Positions 22,899 through 31,107 of a stretch of 48,406 nt of DNA are shown here, one piece after another. The stretch is from a virus. Where the stretch lies: positions 1 to 48,406 of IMG/VR virus record IMGVR_UViG_3300005468_000026; one strand, given 5' to 3'. A program made the translations under genes and the position numbers. Under the pieces are notes generated by a model. The model did not search any database and was not told where the DNA came from. It saw nothing but the letters and a program-made list of their open reading frames with translations. Each line of letters starts with the position of its first letter. The first letter of the stretch is position 1.

Positions 22899-23089
22899 TC
22901 GGTGTAGAGCCACGGTTCGGTCTCTTCGCGCCGATGGCGCCAGACCTGGACGTAGGCCCACCCAACGCGCATCACGAGGGCAGCGAACGGACCGCCGTTG
23001 CCACACAGGACCAACCCGAAGCAATCCCACATCCAGCCGACCTCGACGTGCCAGCCGGGTTTCGACAGATCGGGCCAGCAGCGCATCAT
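22895..23089 (-). CDS. 64-residue Trp/Cys-rich protein
   Basis: The start MMRCWPDLSKPGWHVEVGW is set by a TGATG junction with the preceding gene, and the stop by ATGA with the glycosyltransferase. It is rich in Trp, Val and Gly and could be peripheral to the membrane (FGLVLCGNGGPFAALVM). No family recognised. Confidence 0.6.
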   Translation of the reverse strand: MMRCWPDLSKPGWHVEVGWMWDCFGLVLCGNGGPFAALVMRVGWAYVQVWRHRREETEPWLYTE

Positions 23090-23337
23090 CAGAAGGCCCT
23101 GTACCGGTCCGCGATCCGCCGCGCGGCGCTCGCGTCCTTGCACCGCTGCCAGTACGCGTCGTCTGTCGGTTCCCAGCGCCGCAGCCGGTGAAACGGCACC
23201 ACGCGCTCGGTGACCACCGCCGTCGGCTCCCACGTCACGCGGACACGCGCCTGGTCCCCTCGGGCCTCGAGGATCGTCGCCCGCATCGGGCCGATCTTCA
23301 GCGCGGGCGTGTAGGCCCAATCAGACGCGGTGAACAT
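23089..23337 (-). CDS. 82-residue small beta-rich protein
   Basis: The protein begins MFTASDWAYTPALKIGPMRATILE. The central RVRVTWEPTAVVTERVVPFHRL reads like an SH3/KOW-type strand pattern; the tail is a charged helix. It overlaps the previous gene by 17 bases and the next by one. No family recognised. Confidence 0.62.
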   Translation of the reverse strand: MFTASDWAYTPALKIGPMRATILEARGDQARVRVTWEPTAVVTERVVPFHRLRRWEPTDDAYWQRCKDASAARRIADRYRAF

Positions 23338-23740
23338 ACGGGCGATTCGCGCGTTCTCTCAGCGCGGCGGTGGCCGCCTCGTCGATCTCGAAGAGGACGT
23401 AGTCGTAGACCACGATCTTGCCGTCCTGGCGCTCGACGAGTTGCTCGACCATGTGCGGCTTCGGGCGCTTGTCGACCGGCCAGTTCGCCGGGCAGACCCG
23501 CGCGACGAGACGTGCGCGACCAGCGACGAAGCAATCCGCTTCCACGTCGTACTCGTTCGGGAGATACGTGTCGACCGGGCCTGCCGCCGCCGCGGGCTTT
23601 TGAGCGCGAATAACACCGCCGGGGCTGGCTAAGCCAATCGTCGGCCGCGCGATGGCGTACAGCCCTTCCGGCGCCTCGAGGACCTCGCTGTCAGTCAGCA
23701 GGGGCAGGGCGAGCACTTCGCGCGCGCGTTCCGGCGTCAC
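23321..23740 (-). CDS. Unknown protein adjacent to TerS
   Basis: This 139-residue protein begins MTPERAREVLALPLLTDSEV; the start shares ATGA with the TerS stop. The C-terminal half has KPHMVEQLVERQDGKIVVYDYVLFEIDEA, a compact alpha/beta pattern. Always-coupled position after TerS suggests a packaging or DNA-related role. Not recognised. Confidence 0.7.
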   Translation of the reverse strand: MTPERAREVLALPLLTDSEVLEAPEGLYAIARPTIGLASPGGVIRAQKPAAAAGPVDTYLPNEYDVEADCFVAGRARLVARVCPANWPVDKRPKPHMVEQLVERQDGKIVVYDYVLFEIDEAATAALRERANRPYVHRV

Positions 23741-24315
23741 AGGCTGTTGACCGCCTCCTGGAGCCGGCGCTTGAGCTCGGCCGTCGTCACGCCCTTGAAC
23801 TCCTCGGTTTCGACCTTGACCTTCCCGCTATGCTCCACGAGCTCACGGAGCATCCCGAAGTGCTTGGCGAGATTGGTCAACGCCGTATTCTTATCCCAAA
23901 ACCTGAGCTTGTGGAGATATTCGACAGGGTTTTCTTTGTCGCCCGTCGGACGCTTGACGACCTCGACGCCGGCTACGGCGCGCGCGAGGTCCTCCGGCAG
24001 CTCGTGGACCGGTCTCAGGTTGCCAGCCTCATCGAATGCCCCACGCACATCGGCGAGCCCGAGGCGCTCGAGTTCCTTCAGCACGCGGGCCGCGTCGATG
24101 TCGGCCATCTTGACCTGCCGGCTGAGCCGGCGCTCTAGTTCCTGGGCGACCTTTGGGTGAGTTAACAGTCGGCTCGCCTGGACGGTGGCGGTCTTCTTCG
24201 AGTAGCCCGCGGCCATCGCGGCCTTCTGGCCGTTGAACCCGTTCTTCATGTACTCGGTGAGAAACCGCTCCTGTTGCGGGAGCAGGCCATTCTTTCTCGG
24301 TTTCTTCGTGCCCAT
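23737..24315 (-). CDS. Terminase small subunit
   Basis: This is a 192-residue TerS of the Terminase_2 type. The N-terminal helix-turn-helix region reads LLPQQERFLTEYMKNGFNGQKAAMAAGYS followed by KKTATVQASRLLTHPKVAQEL, the usual family signature. A helical oligomerisation segment follows (MADIDAARVLKELERLGLADV), and the C-terminal part includes KNTALTNLAKHFGM. It recognises the packaging site and feeds DNA to the large subunit. The terminase large genes lie about 2.6 kb downstream, farther away than usual. Confidence 0.92.
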   Translation of the reverse strand: MGTKKPRKNGLLPQQERFLTEYMKNGFNGQKAAMAAGYSKKTATVQASRLLTHPKVAQELERRLSRQVKMADIDAARVLKELERLGLADVRGAFDEAGNLRPVHELPEDLARAVAGVEVVKRPTGDKENPVEYLHKLRFWDKNTALTNLAKHFGMLRELVEHSGKVKVETEEFKGVTTAELKRRLQEAVNSL

Positions 24316-24321
24316 GCGGAC

Positions 24322-24525
24322 TTATCTTCGCGCGGACTCGCCCGAACCTGTTAACCGCTCGTTAACCCGGTCGGCCTTCTCCAACTCTGCCAGGGCGACC
24401 CGAATCGCCTCCGCTTCCCGCTGCCGGCGCGCCCGAGTCACGCTGTCGGCCTGCGAGAGCGTCACGGGCGACTCAATCCAGGTCAAGAGGTGCCAGAGTT
24501 CGGCGATGGCTTCCAGTTTGTTCAT
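24322..24525 (-). CDS. 67-residue helical protein
   Basis: The protein begins MNKLEAIAELWHLLTWIE and is predicted all-helical with a charged coiled-coil middle (ARRQREAEAIRVALAELEKAD). It starts two bases after the stop of the zinc-ribbon gene and ends just before TerS. Unknown function. Confidence 0.66.
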   Translation of the reverse strand: MNKLEAIAELWHLLTWIESPVTLSQADSVTRARRQREAEAIRVALAELEKADRVNERLTGSGESARR

Positions 24526-24526
24526 G

Positions 24527-24805
24527 TCAGCCTTCCGCGGAGATTCTGAGCGAGCGCAAGAGCACGCGGTCCTTTGGCGTCAGGAGTTTGGCCCAGATCT
24601 CGAGGATGTCTAGGTCGCGCTCCGTGATCGCCACCGCGCCGCAGGCCGAGCACTGCCAGACCCGACCAACCTCTTGTTGCTTCGCCAGGAGGAACACCGC
24701 ATTCCCACAGGGGCAGCGCGAGAGGTTCTTCGAACGCGCGTCCACGCGACCGATGGTAAACAGAAGCGACGACGCGGGCAATTCACTGTGGCGTAATGTT
24801 GCCAA
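24527..24805 (-). CDS. Zinc-ribbon protein
   Basis: This frame of up to 92 residues starts at TTG. The core is CPCGNAVFLLAKQQEVGRVWQCSACG, a four-Cys zinc ribbon, followed by a helical ITERDLDILEIWAKLLTPKDRV. The start is uncertain: TTG at 24805 overlaps the previous gene by 23 bases, and later in-frame TTG and GTG codons could serve. Small zinc ribbons of this type often bind nucleic acid. Confidence 0.66.
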   Translation of the reverse strand: MATLRHSELPASSLLFTIGRVDARSKNLSRCPCGNAVFLLAKQQEVGRVWQCSACGAVAITERDLDILEIWAKLLTPKDRVLLRSLRISAEG

Positions 24806-25082
24806 GTACTTCGGCCGTCACTCGCGGGTTCGCGCTGTGGGTCACCTGATAGGTGCTCTTCGCACAGTCGCGGGCGACGCCTAGGACGTTCTCGCGTTGG
24901 CGGTCGGTTGTGGTCGCTTCGAGGAGCGAGACGAACACCGACAAGAAGAGTTCGTTCAGCGAGACCATCATCGCGACGATCGCGCGCGAGTCCTGCGTGT
25001 TGAATATCTCCTCGACGACTGGGCGCAGCTTGGCATTGACGGCGGGCTTGTGCTCGGCGACAACCTCTCGCACTGAAGGCAT
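24783..25082 (-). CDS. 99-residue helical protein
   Basis: The start MPSVREVVAEHKPAVNAKL has GGAGG about eight bases upstream, next to the stop of the preceding gene. It is a soluble helical protein with VVEEIFNTQDSRAIVAMMVSLNELFLSVF and a second helical part including TDRQRENVLGVARDCAKS. Not recognised. Confidence 0.68.
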   Translation of the reverse strand: MPSVREVVAEHKPAVNAKLRPVVEEIFNTQDSRAIVAMMVSLNELFLSVFVSLLEATTTDRQRENVLGVARDCAKSTYQVTHSANPRVTAEVLGNITPQ

Positions 25083-25086
25083 CGGC

Positions 25087-25452
25087 TTACCCTCCGGCAC
25101 TTCTGGCCACGCTGACAGCGCGCGCCTTCCCGACGTCGATCTGTTGCTTTCGTGGCCGTCCACGCTGGCGCTTGGCCAGCAGCGCCGGGCCATCATCCAT
25201 CCCGGTCCTCGGCGCGGCTGTGGCTGGTTCTTCATCCGGCACGCGCACAACGTACTTCCCGCGCTCCGCGTCAACCTCGATGGCGCGCGTGTAGGTCCCG
25301 TCCTCCATCTGGACGAGAATCGCGTAGCCGCGCGTCTGCATATCCTTGAGCATCCGCAGGGCCGTCGCGCGCTCGGCCGCGTCCAGATGGTTGAAGGCGA
25401 CGGTGATGTCCCCGCCGCCGGTATTCAGCACGTGCAGTTCGCCCTCGTTCAC
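25087..25452 (-). CDS. Conserved phage protein with C-terminal VARSAGG tail
   Basis: This 121-residue protein starts at GTG in GTGA overlap. Residues 1-75 form a compact domain: GELHVLNTGGGDITVAF, then a helix ALRMLKDMQTRGYAILV, then strands TYTRAIEVDAERGKYVV. Residues 85-121 are a basic, Arg/Lys/Pro-rich tail (KRQRGRPRKQQ, an AT-hook-like core) ending SVARSAGG. I have seen this architecture, including the final AGG, in many uncultured phages; no function is known to me. DNA binding is plausible from the tail. Confidence 0.75.
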   Translation of the reverse strand: MNEGELHVLNTGGGDITVAFNHLDAAERATALRMLKDMQTRGYAILVQMEDGTYTRAIEVDAERGKYVVRVPDEEPATAAPRTGMDDGPALLAKRQRGRPRKQQIDVGKARAVSVARSAGG

Positions 25453-26222
25453 AGTCCGGCCTCCATTCGGTCTACGGGATGTTGATTCGCGCGCCGCCAG
25501 AACAGGTGCTCGTCACCACGCATGAGCATCAGGTGCGCGATCACGTCGTCGGTCGGCACCATCGAGCCACAGAACGTCCGTTCGTAGTACCCAATCGGGT
25601 GAAGACAGAGCGAGACCAGGAGCGCGACGTTGTGCTGGTCCTTGTGTGGCGTCAGCACCAGCGTGGGCCGGCTGCGCCTGAAGATGTACGTGAGTCCAGA
25701 GCGTTTACTGGTCTCGATGACCATGCCGGCCAGTATGTAGTAGCGCATCTGATGTTCAGCGACCAGGGTCTCGAGGCGGGTTATGGCCGCCAACTCAGCC
25801 TCCAGATCCCATGCGTAGGCCGCGTCGAACATTTTGATCAGCATGTCGAACCGCTTCGACGGACGGTCCTTCGCCTCCTTGAAGAATCCGACGCCATTGC
25901 GGTCTCGGTAGATCACGATCTGACAGTGCAGGCGACGCGACCACCACTCGTTGACGAGGGAGGTCGTCTCGTCGACCTCCTCCGATGAACAAGCGTGCGC
26001 GCGTGAGCCGTGGCGGCGCACGTCCTCATCGCGCGCCATCGCGCGCGTGAGTCCTTCCAGTCGCGCGCGCCAGGGGTTTTTCTCCTCGATCGACAGCGTC
26101 AGCCCGGAGATCGGCAATGGCAGGCCGCACCACTCACCCGAGAGCTTGGCGACCTTCGCGACCTCGCGGTTCACGTCGTCCCACGACATGCCGGCGTGGA
26201 ACTGCGGTTGCCAGTCGTGCAT
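25449..26222 (-). CDS. Unknown 257-residue phage protein
   Basis: The start MHDWQPQFHAGMSWDDVNREV is set by a TGATG junction. It is a soluble alpha/beta protein with LHCQIVIYRDRNGVGFFKEAKD, MRYYILAGMVIETSKRSGLTYIFRR and RPTLVLTPHKDQ near the C-terminal half. The last part has YYERTFCGSMVPTDDVIAHLM. No catalytic motif is recognised. Its length and placement among small genes before TerS suggest an early or middle function. Confidence 0.7.
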   Translation of the reverse strand: MHDWQPQFHAGMSWDDVNREVAKVAKLSGEWCGLPLPISGLTLSIEEKNPWRARLEGLTRAMARDEDVRRHGSRAHACSSEEVDETTSLVNEWWSRRLHCQIVIYRDRNGVGFFKEAKDRPSKRFDMLIKMFDAAYAWDLEAELAAITRLETLVAEHQMRYYILAGMVIETSKRSGLTYIFRRSRPTLVLTPHKDQHNVALLVSLCLHPIGYYERTFCGSMVPTDDVIAHLMLMRGDEHLFWRRANQHPVDRMEAGL

Positions 26223-26467
26223 CAGTGCCCCCTGCTGGTTGGCGCCAGACGCAGGCTCAACCACGCATCGAGCTCGTGAATGATGGCGATGGCGTCTTCC
26301 TTCGATGGCGCTGGCAGATCGTGCACCGCGGCCGCCGAACCGATCGCGGTCATCAGCGCGGCGGCGTGGACCTCACTGTTCGACATGCCGTCACGCACGT
26401 ACTGCGCCAGCGCGGCGATGAAGTCCGCCGTCACCAGGAAGGCGACATCAGTGGGATCGGGCCGCAT
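26222..26467 (-). CDS. 81-residue helical protein
   Basis: The protein begins MRPDPTDVAFLVTADFIAALAQ with AAGGAG four bases upstream. It is all-helical by inspection (HAAALMTAIGSAAAVHD, KEDAIAIIHELDAWLSL). It overlaps the previous gene by 20 bases. Unknown. Confidence 0.64.
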   Translation of the reverse strand: MRPDPTDVAFLVTADFIAALAQYVRDGMSNSEVHAAALMTAIGSAAAVHDLPAPSKEDAIAIIHELDAWLSLRLAPTSRGH

Positions 26468-26846
26468 GGCGCTCCTTGGCGTACGACGGCAGCAGCGTGA
26501 GGGTGAAGCGGCGAAGGTTGTCGGGGTAGGACCGATGGATCCACTCCAGCCAGTCGACGCCGTGATGGCCCCAGAACGACGCGGTCGGGTAGTGCGGTTG
26601 GGCCCAGCAGACCAAACAGCGGGTGCAGTGGTAGTGCACGAAGCCGGCGGGGCGAATGAATACCTGACGCCAGGATGTTGACCGCACCTTCCGCCAGCTG
26701 TACGCATGGCAGCGCGGGCAGATCCCGCCATAGCTGATGCCACACCCGTCGCGATGGATGCGCGGCGGCGGATCGAACATCCCGAGGAACGCCCAGGCTT
26801 TCAGCGGTGGCGCGTCGCCCCTTGGCCGGTTCAGCGGGAGCCTCAC
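26448..26846 (-). CDS. Zinc-ribbon protein rich in aromatics
   Basis: This 132-residue protein starts at GTG in GTGA overlap with the Mom-like C-terminal frame. It has ICPRCHAYSWRKV and, about 25 residues on, YHCTRCLVCW, a likely zinc-binding pair. An aromatic-rich C-terminal half follows (FWGHHGVDWLEWIHRSYPD). Unknown function; nucleic-acid contact is plausible. Confidence 0.65.
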   Translation of the reverse strand: MRLPLNRPRGDAPPLKAWAFLGMFDPPPRIHRDGCGISYGGICPRCHAYSWRKVRSTSWRQVFIRPAGFVHYHCTRCLVCWAQPHYPTASFWGHHGVDWLEWIHRSYPDNLRRFTLTLLPSYAKERHAARSH

Positions 26847-27635
26847 GACGCCTGACTCCACTTCGGGTAGGCCGACGCGTCGAGCTTGACCTGGACGCGG
26901 CGGTCGAGCGGCCACGCGTACCGATGATTGCCGGGATGACGGAGGGGACGGGCGACCGCGGCGAGCGCGCGGCGCAACCATGATTTCAAATCATGTGATT
27001 TCACATCAATGGGCGGCGCGCCGGCGGCGACGAGCTGCTCGGCCGCGTATTGCCAGCCGCGTTCCCCCGACCGGATCTTCTGGAGGGCCCGCGCGCTCAT
27101 CACCGTGCCGTCCGGTAGGACGTGGAGCGTGCGCGCCGTGCCGCGGCCGAGGTAGCGCCCGTTGTGCGCCTGGTAGATCGTGCCGAATGTGGCCCGGGAA
27201 GATGCGGACGCCCGCGGCATTGGTGCGCGCGAGCGGGTCCGAGAAGCTGACGACGCCGCGCAGCCCTTCGCGCTTCAACTGCTCGAAGCAACGCGCGAGG
27301 AACCACGTCTCGCCGTTCGCCTCGACGTCGTCCAGTAGGACGAAGCGTCCGAGTTCGACCGCCGACAGCGCCGGCAGGTCGAAGACCGACGTCAGGACCT
27401 TGTCCTGGCACGGATGCGAGAAGACGGCCACGCCCACCAGGGCGCCGCCGCGATGTAGGCCGAATCGTCGGCGGGCCGCCGGATACGTGCCGGAGTAGTG
27501 ATGCGCCAGCACGAACGCCTTCGCCTCGACGTCTGAGTCGAGCGCGGCGACCTCGTAGCGGTGCGTCGCGATCGTCTCGCCGGCCGGGCGGTAGCTGTCT
27601 CGACGCTCGCGCCAGCGTTGCGGAGGGCCGATCAC
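26843..27635 (-). pseudogene. Mom-like DNA modification acyltransferase, split by a +1 frameshift
   Basis: The protein starts at GTG (27635) with AGGAGG seven bases upstream and reads VIGPPQRWRERRDSYRPAG. It continues through the Mom-like signatures AFVLAHHYSGTYPAARRRFGL, LVGVAVFSHPCQDKVL, VELGRFVLLDDVEANGETWFLARCFE and GVVSFSDPLART to FPGHI. The frame then fails, and the expected continuation GTIYQAHNGRYLGRG and HPGNHRYAWPLDRR lies in another frame (ending 26843). Leaving out one base near 27185 joins them exactly. Mom proteins are GNAT-like enzymes that modify adenine to protect phage DNA from restriction. The break could be a true inactivating mutation, a programmed slip, or a sequencing error. 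Confidence 0.82.
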
Positions 27636-27988
27636 TTCACGGCCTCCTGGCCGGGATACATCGGCAACTGGGGACACAAGCCCGCGCCATGACGCGTCGG
27701 CAGCGCCACCGCCGCCGCGTACCGCAGATAGCCGGCGGCGTCCATGTCGACCGACACGCTCGTGTCCTCGTTGGGAATCAAGAACTCAGCCCGCGTGTGC
27801 CGATCGGTGGTGGTCGTCTCCGTGCCAGCCGACGACGTGACCGTGATGGTCACGTGCTCGATAAACTGTCCGGTCGTGCCGTCCACCGGGCAGAACGTAT
27901 ACCGGGTCATGCCAGGGTCGGCAGAGACCAAGCCAGCCAAGCCGGCGAGCAGCACCACCACCACGGCGATCAGTTTGACTTGCGTCAT
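27632..27988 (-). CDS. Small exported protein
   Basis: This 118-residue protein begins MTQVKLIAVVVVLLAGLAG with GGAGG eight bases upstream. It has a Sec-type signal peptide (cleavage likely after VSA, before DPG). A beta-type domain follows with FIEHVTITVTSSAGTETTTT and EFLIPNEDTSVSVDMDAAGY, similar to carboxypeptidase-regulatory or Ig-like folds. Two Cys could pair. It overlaps the Mom-like start by GTGA. Periplasmic or surface role is inferred. Confidence 0.7.
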   Translation of the reverse strand: MTQVKLIAVVVVLLAGLAGLVSADPGMTRYTFCPVDGTTGQFIEHVTITVTSSAGTETTTTDRHTRAEFLIPNEDTSVSVDMDAAGYLRYAAAVALPTRHGAGLCPQLPMYPGQEAVK

Positions 27989-28007
27989 TGTCCTTTCCTC
28001 CAATTAG

Positions 28008-28109
28008 TCACAGCAGCAGCCCCACGATCGCGATCGTTGCGAAGGTGACCAGGAGCGCGACGAGCGCGATGGCGTCGGCGGCACGCTGGGTGATGAGGAT
28101 CTTGATCAT
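28008..28109 (-). CDS. 33-residue membrane peptide
   Basis: The sequence is MIKILITQRAADAIALVALL followed by VTFATIAIVGLLL, one long membrane helix to the very end. It starts in ATGA overlap with the preceding gene. Such tiny hydrophobic phage proteins can be holin-like or toxin-like; no family recognised. Confidence 0.58.
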   Translation of the reverse strand: MIKILITQRAADAIALVALLVTFATIAIVGLLL

Positions 28110-28354
28110 GCCGGGTCCTGTGGGAGTGGGGCGTTCGTGAAGCCGATCGGGTGAATCTTGCTGGTCCCTAAACGGGTCATCACCGTCACGATGTAGGTGT
28201 TCCAGCCAATCCGGGCGTCGAAGCCGCCGTACGGCTCAACGCTGACGAGTTTGAACGGCGCGACGATGCGCTCGAGGTCAGCGCGCGTCTCCCACGACTG
28301 GACTTCGCGCATGGCGTCGGCGAGGAGTTCGCGGTGCGGGCGGTAGAGCGGCAT
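28106..28354 (-). CDS. Conserved small phage protein (MPLYRPHR type)
   Basis: This 82-residue protein begins MPLYRPHRELLADAMREVQ, a start seen in many phage small proteins. It continues with LERIVAPFKLVSVEPYGGFDARIGWNTYIV. The TGATG junction fixes the start. Function unknown. Confidence 0.7.
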   Translation of the reverse strand: MPLYRPHRELLADAMREVQSWETRADLERIVAPFKLVSVEPYGGFDARIGWNTYIVTVMTRLGTSKIHPIGFTNAPLPQDPA

Positions 28355-28644
28355 CAATCCCTCGCGTCTGGCCCGGTGACGGTCGCCGTGAGCGCCGCGC
28401 CGCACCGATCACAGGTCTGCGGCTTCCCTTCGCGCCGCGCGAGCTCGTCCAAGTCGAACTGCGTCAAGAGGACGACCGGCGTCCCTGGTGAGGCGTCCGC
28501 GATGTTGCGCGCCATCTCGCGGCAGGTTGGCCGCCCGCAGAACAGGCGGGTCCCGATGATCTTCAAGGGACTCTCGACCCGACGTGCCGAGGCCGCGTGG
28601 CGGGGCGTGAAGGCGCGAAAGAGTTCGTCGGCGAACTGCGTCAT
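28354..28644 (-). CDS. 96-residue Cys-containing protein
   Basis: The protein begins MTQFADELFRAFTPRHAASAR. It has FCGRPTC in the middle and CDRCG near the end, a possible zinc site, with MARNIADASPGTPVVLLTQFD between. Start and stop are both in overlaps. Unknown. Confidence 0.66.
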   Translation of the reverse strand: MTQFADELFRAFTPRHAASARRVESPLKIIGTRLFCGRPTCREMARNIADASPGTPVVLLTQFDLDELARREGKPQTCDRCGAALTATVTGPDARD

Positions 28645-29030
28645 GCAACCTCCTCGGGCCGAGCGTCGGCACTCTTGACGAACCTTAGATGTGCAGCGAT
28701 GTAGACCGCGAGCACAGTAAGCGGACCGAAGAATAAGAACAGATCGCCGAGGCTACTTCCGCCAGGGAAGATGTCGGTGAGCCAATAGACTCTGACGGTG
28801 TCCCGCGGTAAGAACACGTGCGCGTCGCCCGGCGCACCGAAGTGCATGAACTGAAGACCGACAGGCATCTTGAAGCCATTGGCGCAGACGGCGACGGTGT
28901 TCATCGTGGCGCCGATGAATTGAAGGCTGCGGCTCACCGCGTTCCAGAAGCGCCGCTTGCGCCAGTAGCGGAACGCGTTGAGGCCAATCAACGGGGTGGC
29001 GATCAGTAAGAACACGATGCGGAGGCTCAT
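28641..29030 (-). CDS. Integral membrane protein
   Basis: This 129-residue protein has membrane segments at about residues 3-19 (LRIVFLLIATPLIGLNAF), perhaps 38-55, and 97-115 (LFLFFGPLTVLAVYIAAHL). Between them is NGFKMPVGLQFMHFGAPGD and a DTVRVYWLTDIFP loop. The layout resembles DUF5317-type small membrane proteins (a NGxMPV-like motif), but this is only a resemblance. It precedes neither a holin nor an endolysin; inner-membrane location is the only firm statement. Confidence 0.66.
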   Translation of the reverse strand: MSLRIVFLLIATPLIGLNAFRYWRKRRFWNAVSRSLQFIGATMNTVAVCANGFKMPVGLQFMHFGAPGDAHVFLPRDTVRVYWLTDIFPGGSSLGDLFLFFGPLTVLAVYIAAHLRFVKSADARPEEVA

Positions 29031-30889
29031 GCGACCTCCTCAGCAGTGCGAGACTCCAGGTTCGCGCCGACCAGGGCCGCGGCCAGATGCGGCGGCACGC
29101 TGTTGCCGACCAGACGCGTCTGGGCCTGCTTGGTCAGCCGCTTCGCCTTCTGGTTCGGGACCTTCACGACCAGGTCGATGCAGTACGAATCCTTGAACCC
29201 TTGGGCACGGAAGAGCTCGCGCGGCGTGAGCATTCGCATCCCGATGTCGACGATCGCGTACTCTTCGCCGCCGACCATGACGGTCACCAATCCGAAGCGA
29301 TCCTTCGTCGTGACCGTATCGATCGGGCCGGTGACCGGGATGCCGTCCTTCTTGGAGCCGTAGAACTTGACCAGGAAGGCGCGAACCTCCGCGACGTGCG
29401 TGCCCCCGGCCGTGAGCGTCGGCAGCGGCTGGCGGACGTCCTGGCTAGTCTGCGGGTGGTCTGAGAGCTTGCCCCGGAGTTTCAGCAGGTGCGATGTGAC
29501 CAGCGCCTTGCTGTCACGTGTCGTGACCGTATCGGTCGGCTTCTCCAGCCTCTGGCCTGTGGCCTCATGTCCCGCGTTGTGCTTGGCGAGGAAGGCCGAG
29601 ACGAGCTGATACGTCCGACAGCCGGCCGCAGTGAGCGTGCGAACAGGTTCGTCGACCGGATAGACACGGTCGCCGCGCGTCTCGCTGTTGTTGACGAGCA
29701 CGGCGGTCACGAGCGCGCCCTGGCTCCCTTGCGCAGTCACCGTGCGAAATGGTTCAGTGATGTCGTAGACGCGCGGTGCTTGCCCCTCGCGTTCGCCGTT
29801 GCGCGTGTTGATGAGGGTCGGCACGACCAGGGCGAAGCGGTTGGATGTGTCGAGCGTGGCGATCGGCGTGTCGGCCCGATGTGTCCGGTCCTGTTCGCGG
29901 TCCTGGTGGTCGCCGTGGTACTTCGTCAGGACAGGCGCGACCAGGGCGAACTCGCCGCGCGCCGCGCTGGTGACCGTGCGGAAGGGCTCGTCGATCGAGT
30001 GGACGCGATCATCGCCCTGGTGCGTGACCGGGATGATGAACGGGTCGGCCGAGTTCACGACGAAGCGCATGACCCCGCGGGCGATCCGCCGGAGCGTCGC
30101 GGTCGCGAGCGGCCGCCGCGGCGCGGGCACGCCGCGCGCCTTCGCCCACGCCTTGGCCTGTGTGGGCGACATGAAAATCGACGGCACGTCCTGCGACCAC
30201 TCAATGCACTCGGCCGCCGTGCGGTAGGGCTGCGCGCGCTTGGGCCCGTGCGTCGGCGTCGGCCACACGATCGGCCGACCGTCGCAGCGGGCGATGATGA
30301 AGAGGCGCTTGCGCGACGTCGGCGCGCCGAAGTCGCACGCGCGCAGCTCCTTCCACTCGACGACGTAGCCGAGGTTACGGAGCCGGGCGACCCACTTGCG
30401 GAAGTTCTCGCCCTTGCGGCGCGGGTTCAGTCGGCCGTCGGCCCGGAGCGGCGCCCAGTCCTTGAACTCCTCGACGTTCTCGACAAACAGGATGTCCGGA
30501 TGAATCTCGACCGCGCAGCGGACCGCTTCCCAGGCCAGCCCGCGAATGCGGCGCGCGCGGTTCCGATCGCGGAAGGGCTTCCCGCCGCGGGCCTTGCTGT
30601 GGTGCGTGCAGTCAGGCGAGAACCAAGCGAACGCGAACCGGCGCCCGGGCGCGAGCCGCTTGTAGCGCACGACACGGATGTTCGACCGGATGTGCTTGGT
30701 CTCGGGATGATTGGCGCGGTGCATCGCCAAGGCTTCGGCATCATGGTTGATGGCGAAGTCAGGCGGCCGCCCGAGAATCGCCTGGATGCCTTCCGAGGTC
30801 CCGCCGCCCCCGGCGAACCCGTCGAGGCAGAGCGCGTTGCCGAGCGAGTGTTCGAAGAGCCGAATCTGCGGCGGCCGTTTGACGCTCAT
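29027..30889 (-). CDS. DNA cytosine-C5 methyltransferase with tandem internal repeats
   Basis: This 620-residue enzyme shows motif I LDGFAGGGGTSEG at about 22-34. The catalytic Cys is Cys94 in SPDCTHHSKARGGKP, a variant of the usual PCQ, and ENV is at 137-139. GAPTSRKRLFIIA lies near 188-200, and motif X is RLVGNSVPPHLAAAL near 592-605. Between about 298 and 545 lie about seven repeats of 35-40 residues, each with a core like EPFRTVTxxxRxxxALVxPxL. These sit where a target-recognition region would be. It probably methylates phage DNA against restriction; the target sequence is unknown. Confidence 0.93.
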   Translation of the reverse strand: MSVKRPPQIRLFEHSLGNALCLDGFAGGGGTSEGIQAILGRPPDFAINHDAEALAMHRANHPETKHIRSNIRVVRYKRLAPGRRFAFAWFSPDCTHHSKARGGKPFRDRNRARRIRGLAWEAVRCAVEIHPDILFVENVEEFKDWAPLRADGRLNPRRKGENFRKWVARLRNLGYVVEWKELRACDFGAPTSRKRLFIIARCDGRPIVWPTPTHGPKRAQPYRTAAECIEWSQDVPSIFMSPTQAKAWAKARGVPAPRRPLATATLRRIARGVMRFVVNSADPFIIPVTHQGDDRVHSIDEPFRTVTSAARGEFALVAPVLTKYHGDHQDREQDRTHRADTPIATLDTSNRFALVVPTLINTRNGEREGQAPRVYDITEPFRTVTAQGSQGALVTAVLVNNSETRGDRVYPVDEPVRTLTAAGCRTYQLVSAFLAKHNAGHEATGQRLEKPTDTVTTRDSKALVTSHLLKLRGKLSDHPQTSQDVRQPLPTLTAGGTHVAEVRAFLVKFYGSKKDGIPVTGPIDTVTTKDRFGLVTVMVGGEEYAIVDIGMRMLTPRELFRAQGFKDSYCIDLVVKVPNQKAKRLTKQAQTRLVGNSVPPHLAAALVGANLESRTAEEVA

Positions 30890-31107
30890 GGCTTGGCCGT
30901 GTGATTGGTGACGATGCCGATCGCCGTCTCATACGGCACGGCCCGGAACCCGAGCCGCTCAAGGTCCGGTCGCTCCACCAGCCGACAGGCGAGGAATTCA
31001 CTCAGGACGAGCGCCTGCTCGGCGTCCGGCGTCGTGACGAGACGCTGACCCTGGAGCACGCGCGCCTGGAGGAAGTGACCGTCGCGATCGCGCAGCACGT
31101 AGGACAT
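30886..31107 (-). CDS. 73-residue protein ahead of the methyltransferase
   Basis: The protein begins MSYVLRDRDGHFLQARVLQG. The sequence resembles small phage proteins with a beta-hairpin then a helix (DAEQALVLSEFLACRLVER). Start is in a TGATG junction and stop in ATGA with the methyltransferase. Unknown function. Confidence 0.68.
   Translation of the reverse strand: MSYVLRDRDGHFLQARVLQGQRLVTTPDAEQALVLSEFLACRLVERPDLERLGFRAVPYETAIGIVTNHTAKP

Noticed and set aside
29489-30904. 471-codon open frame on the plus strand
   Set aside because: It is antisense to the cytosine methyltransferase; the peptide is Arg/Asp/Val-rich with no domain, as expected from GC-rich codon shadow.
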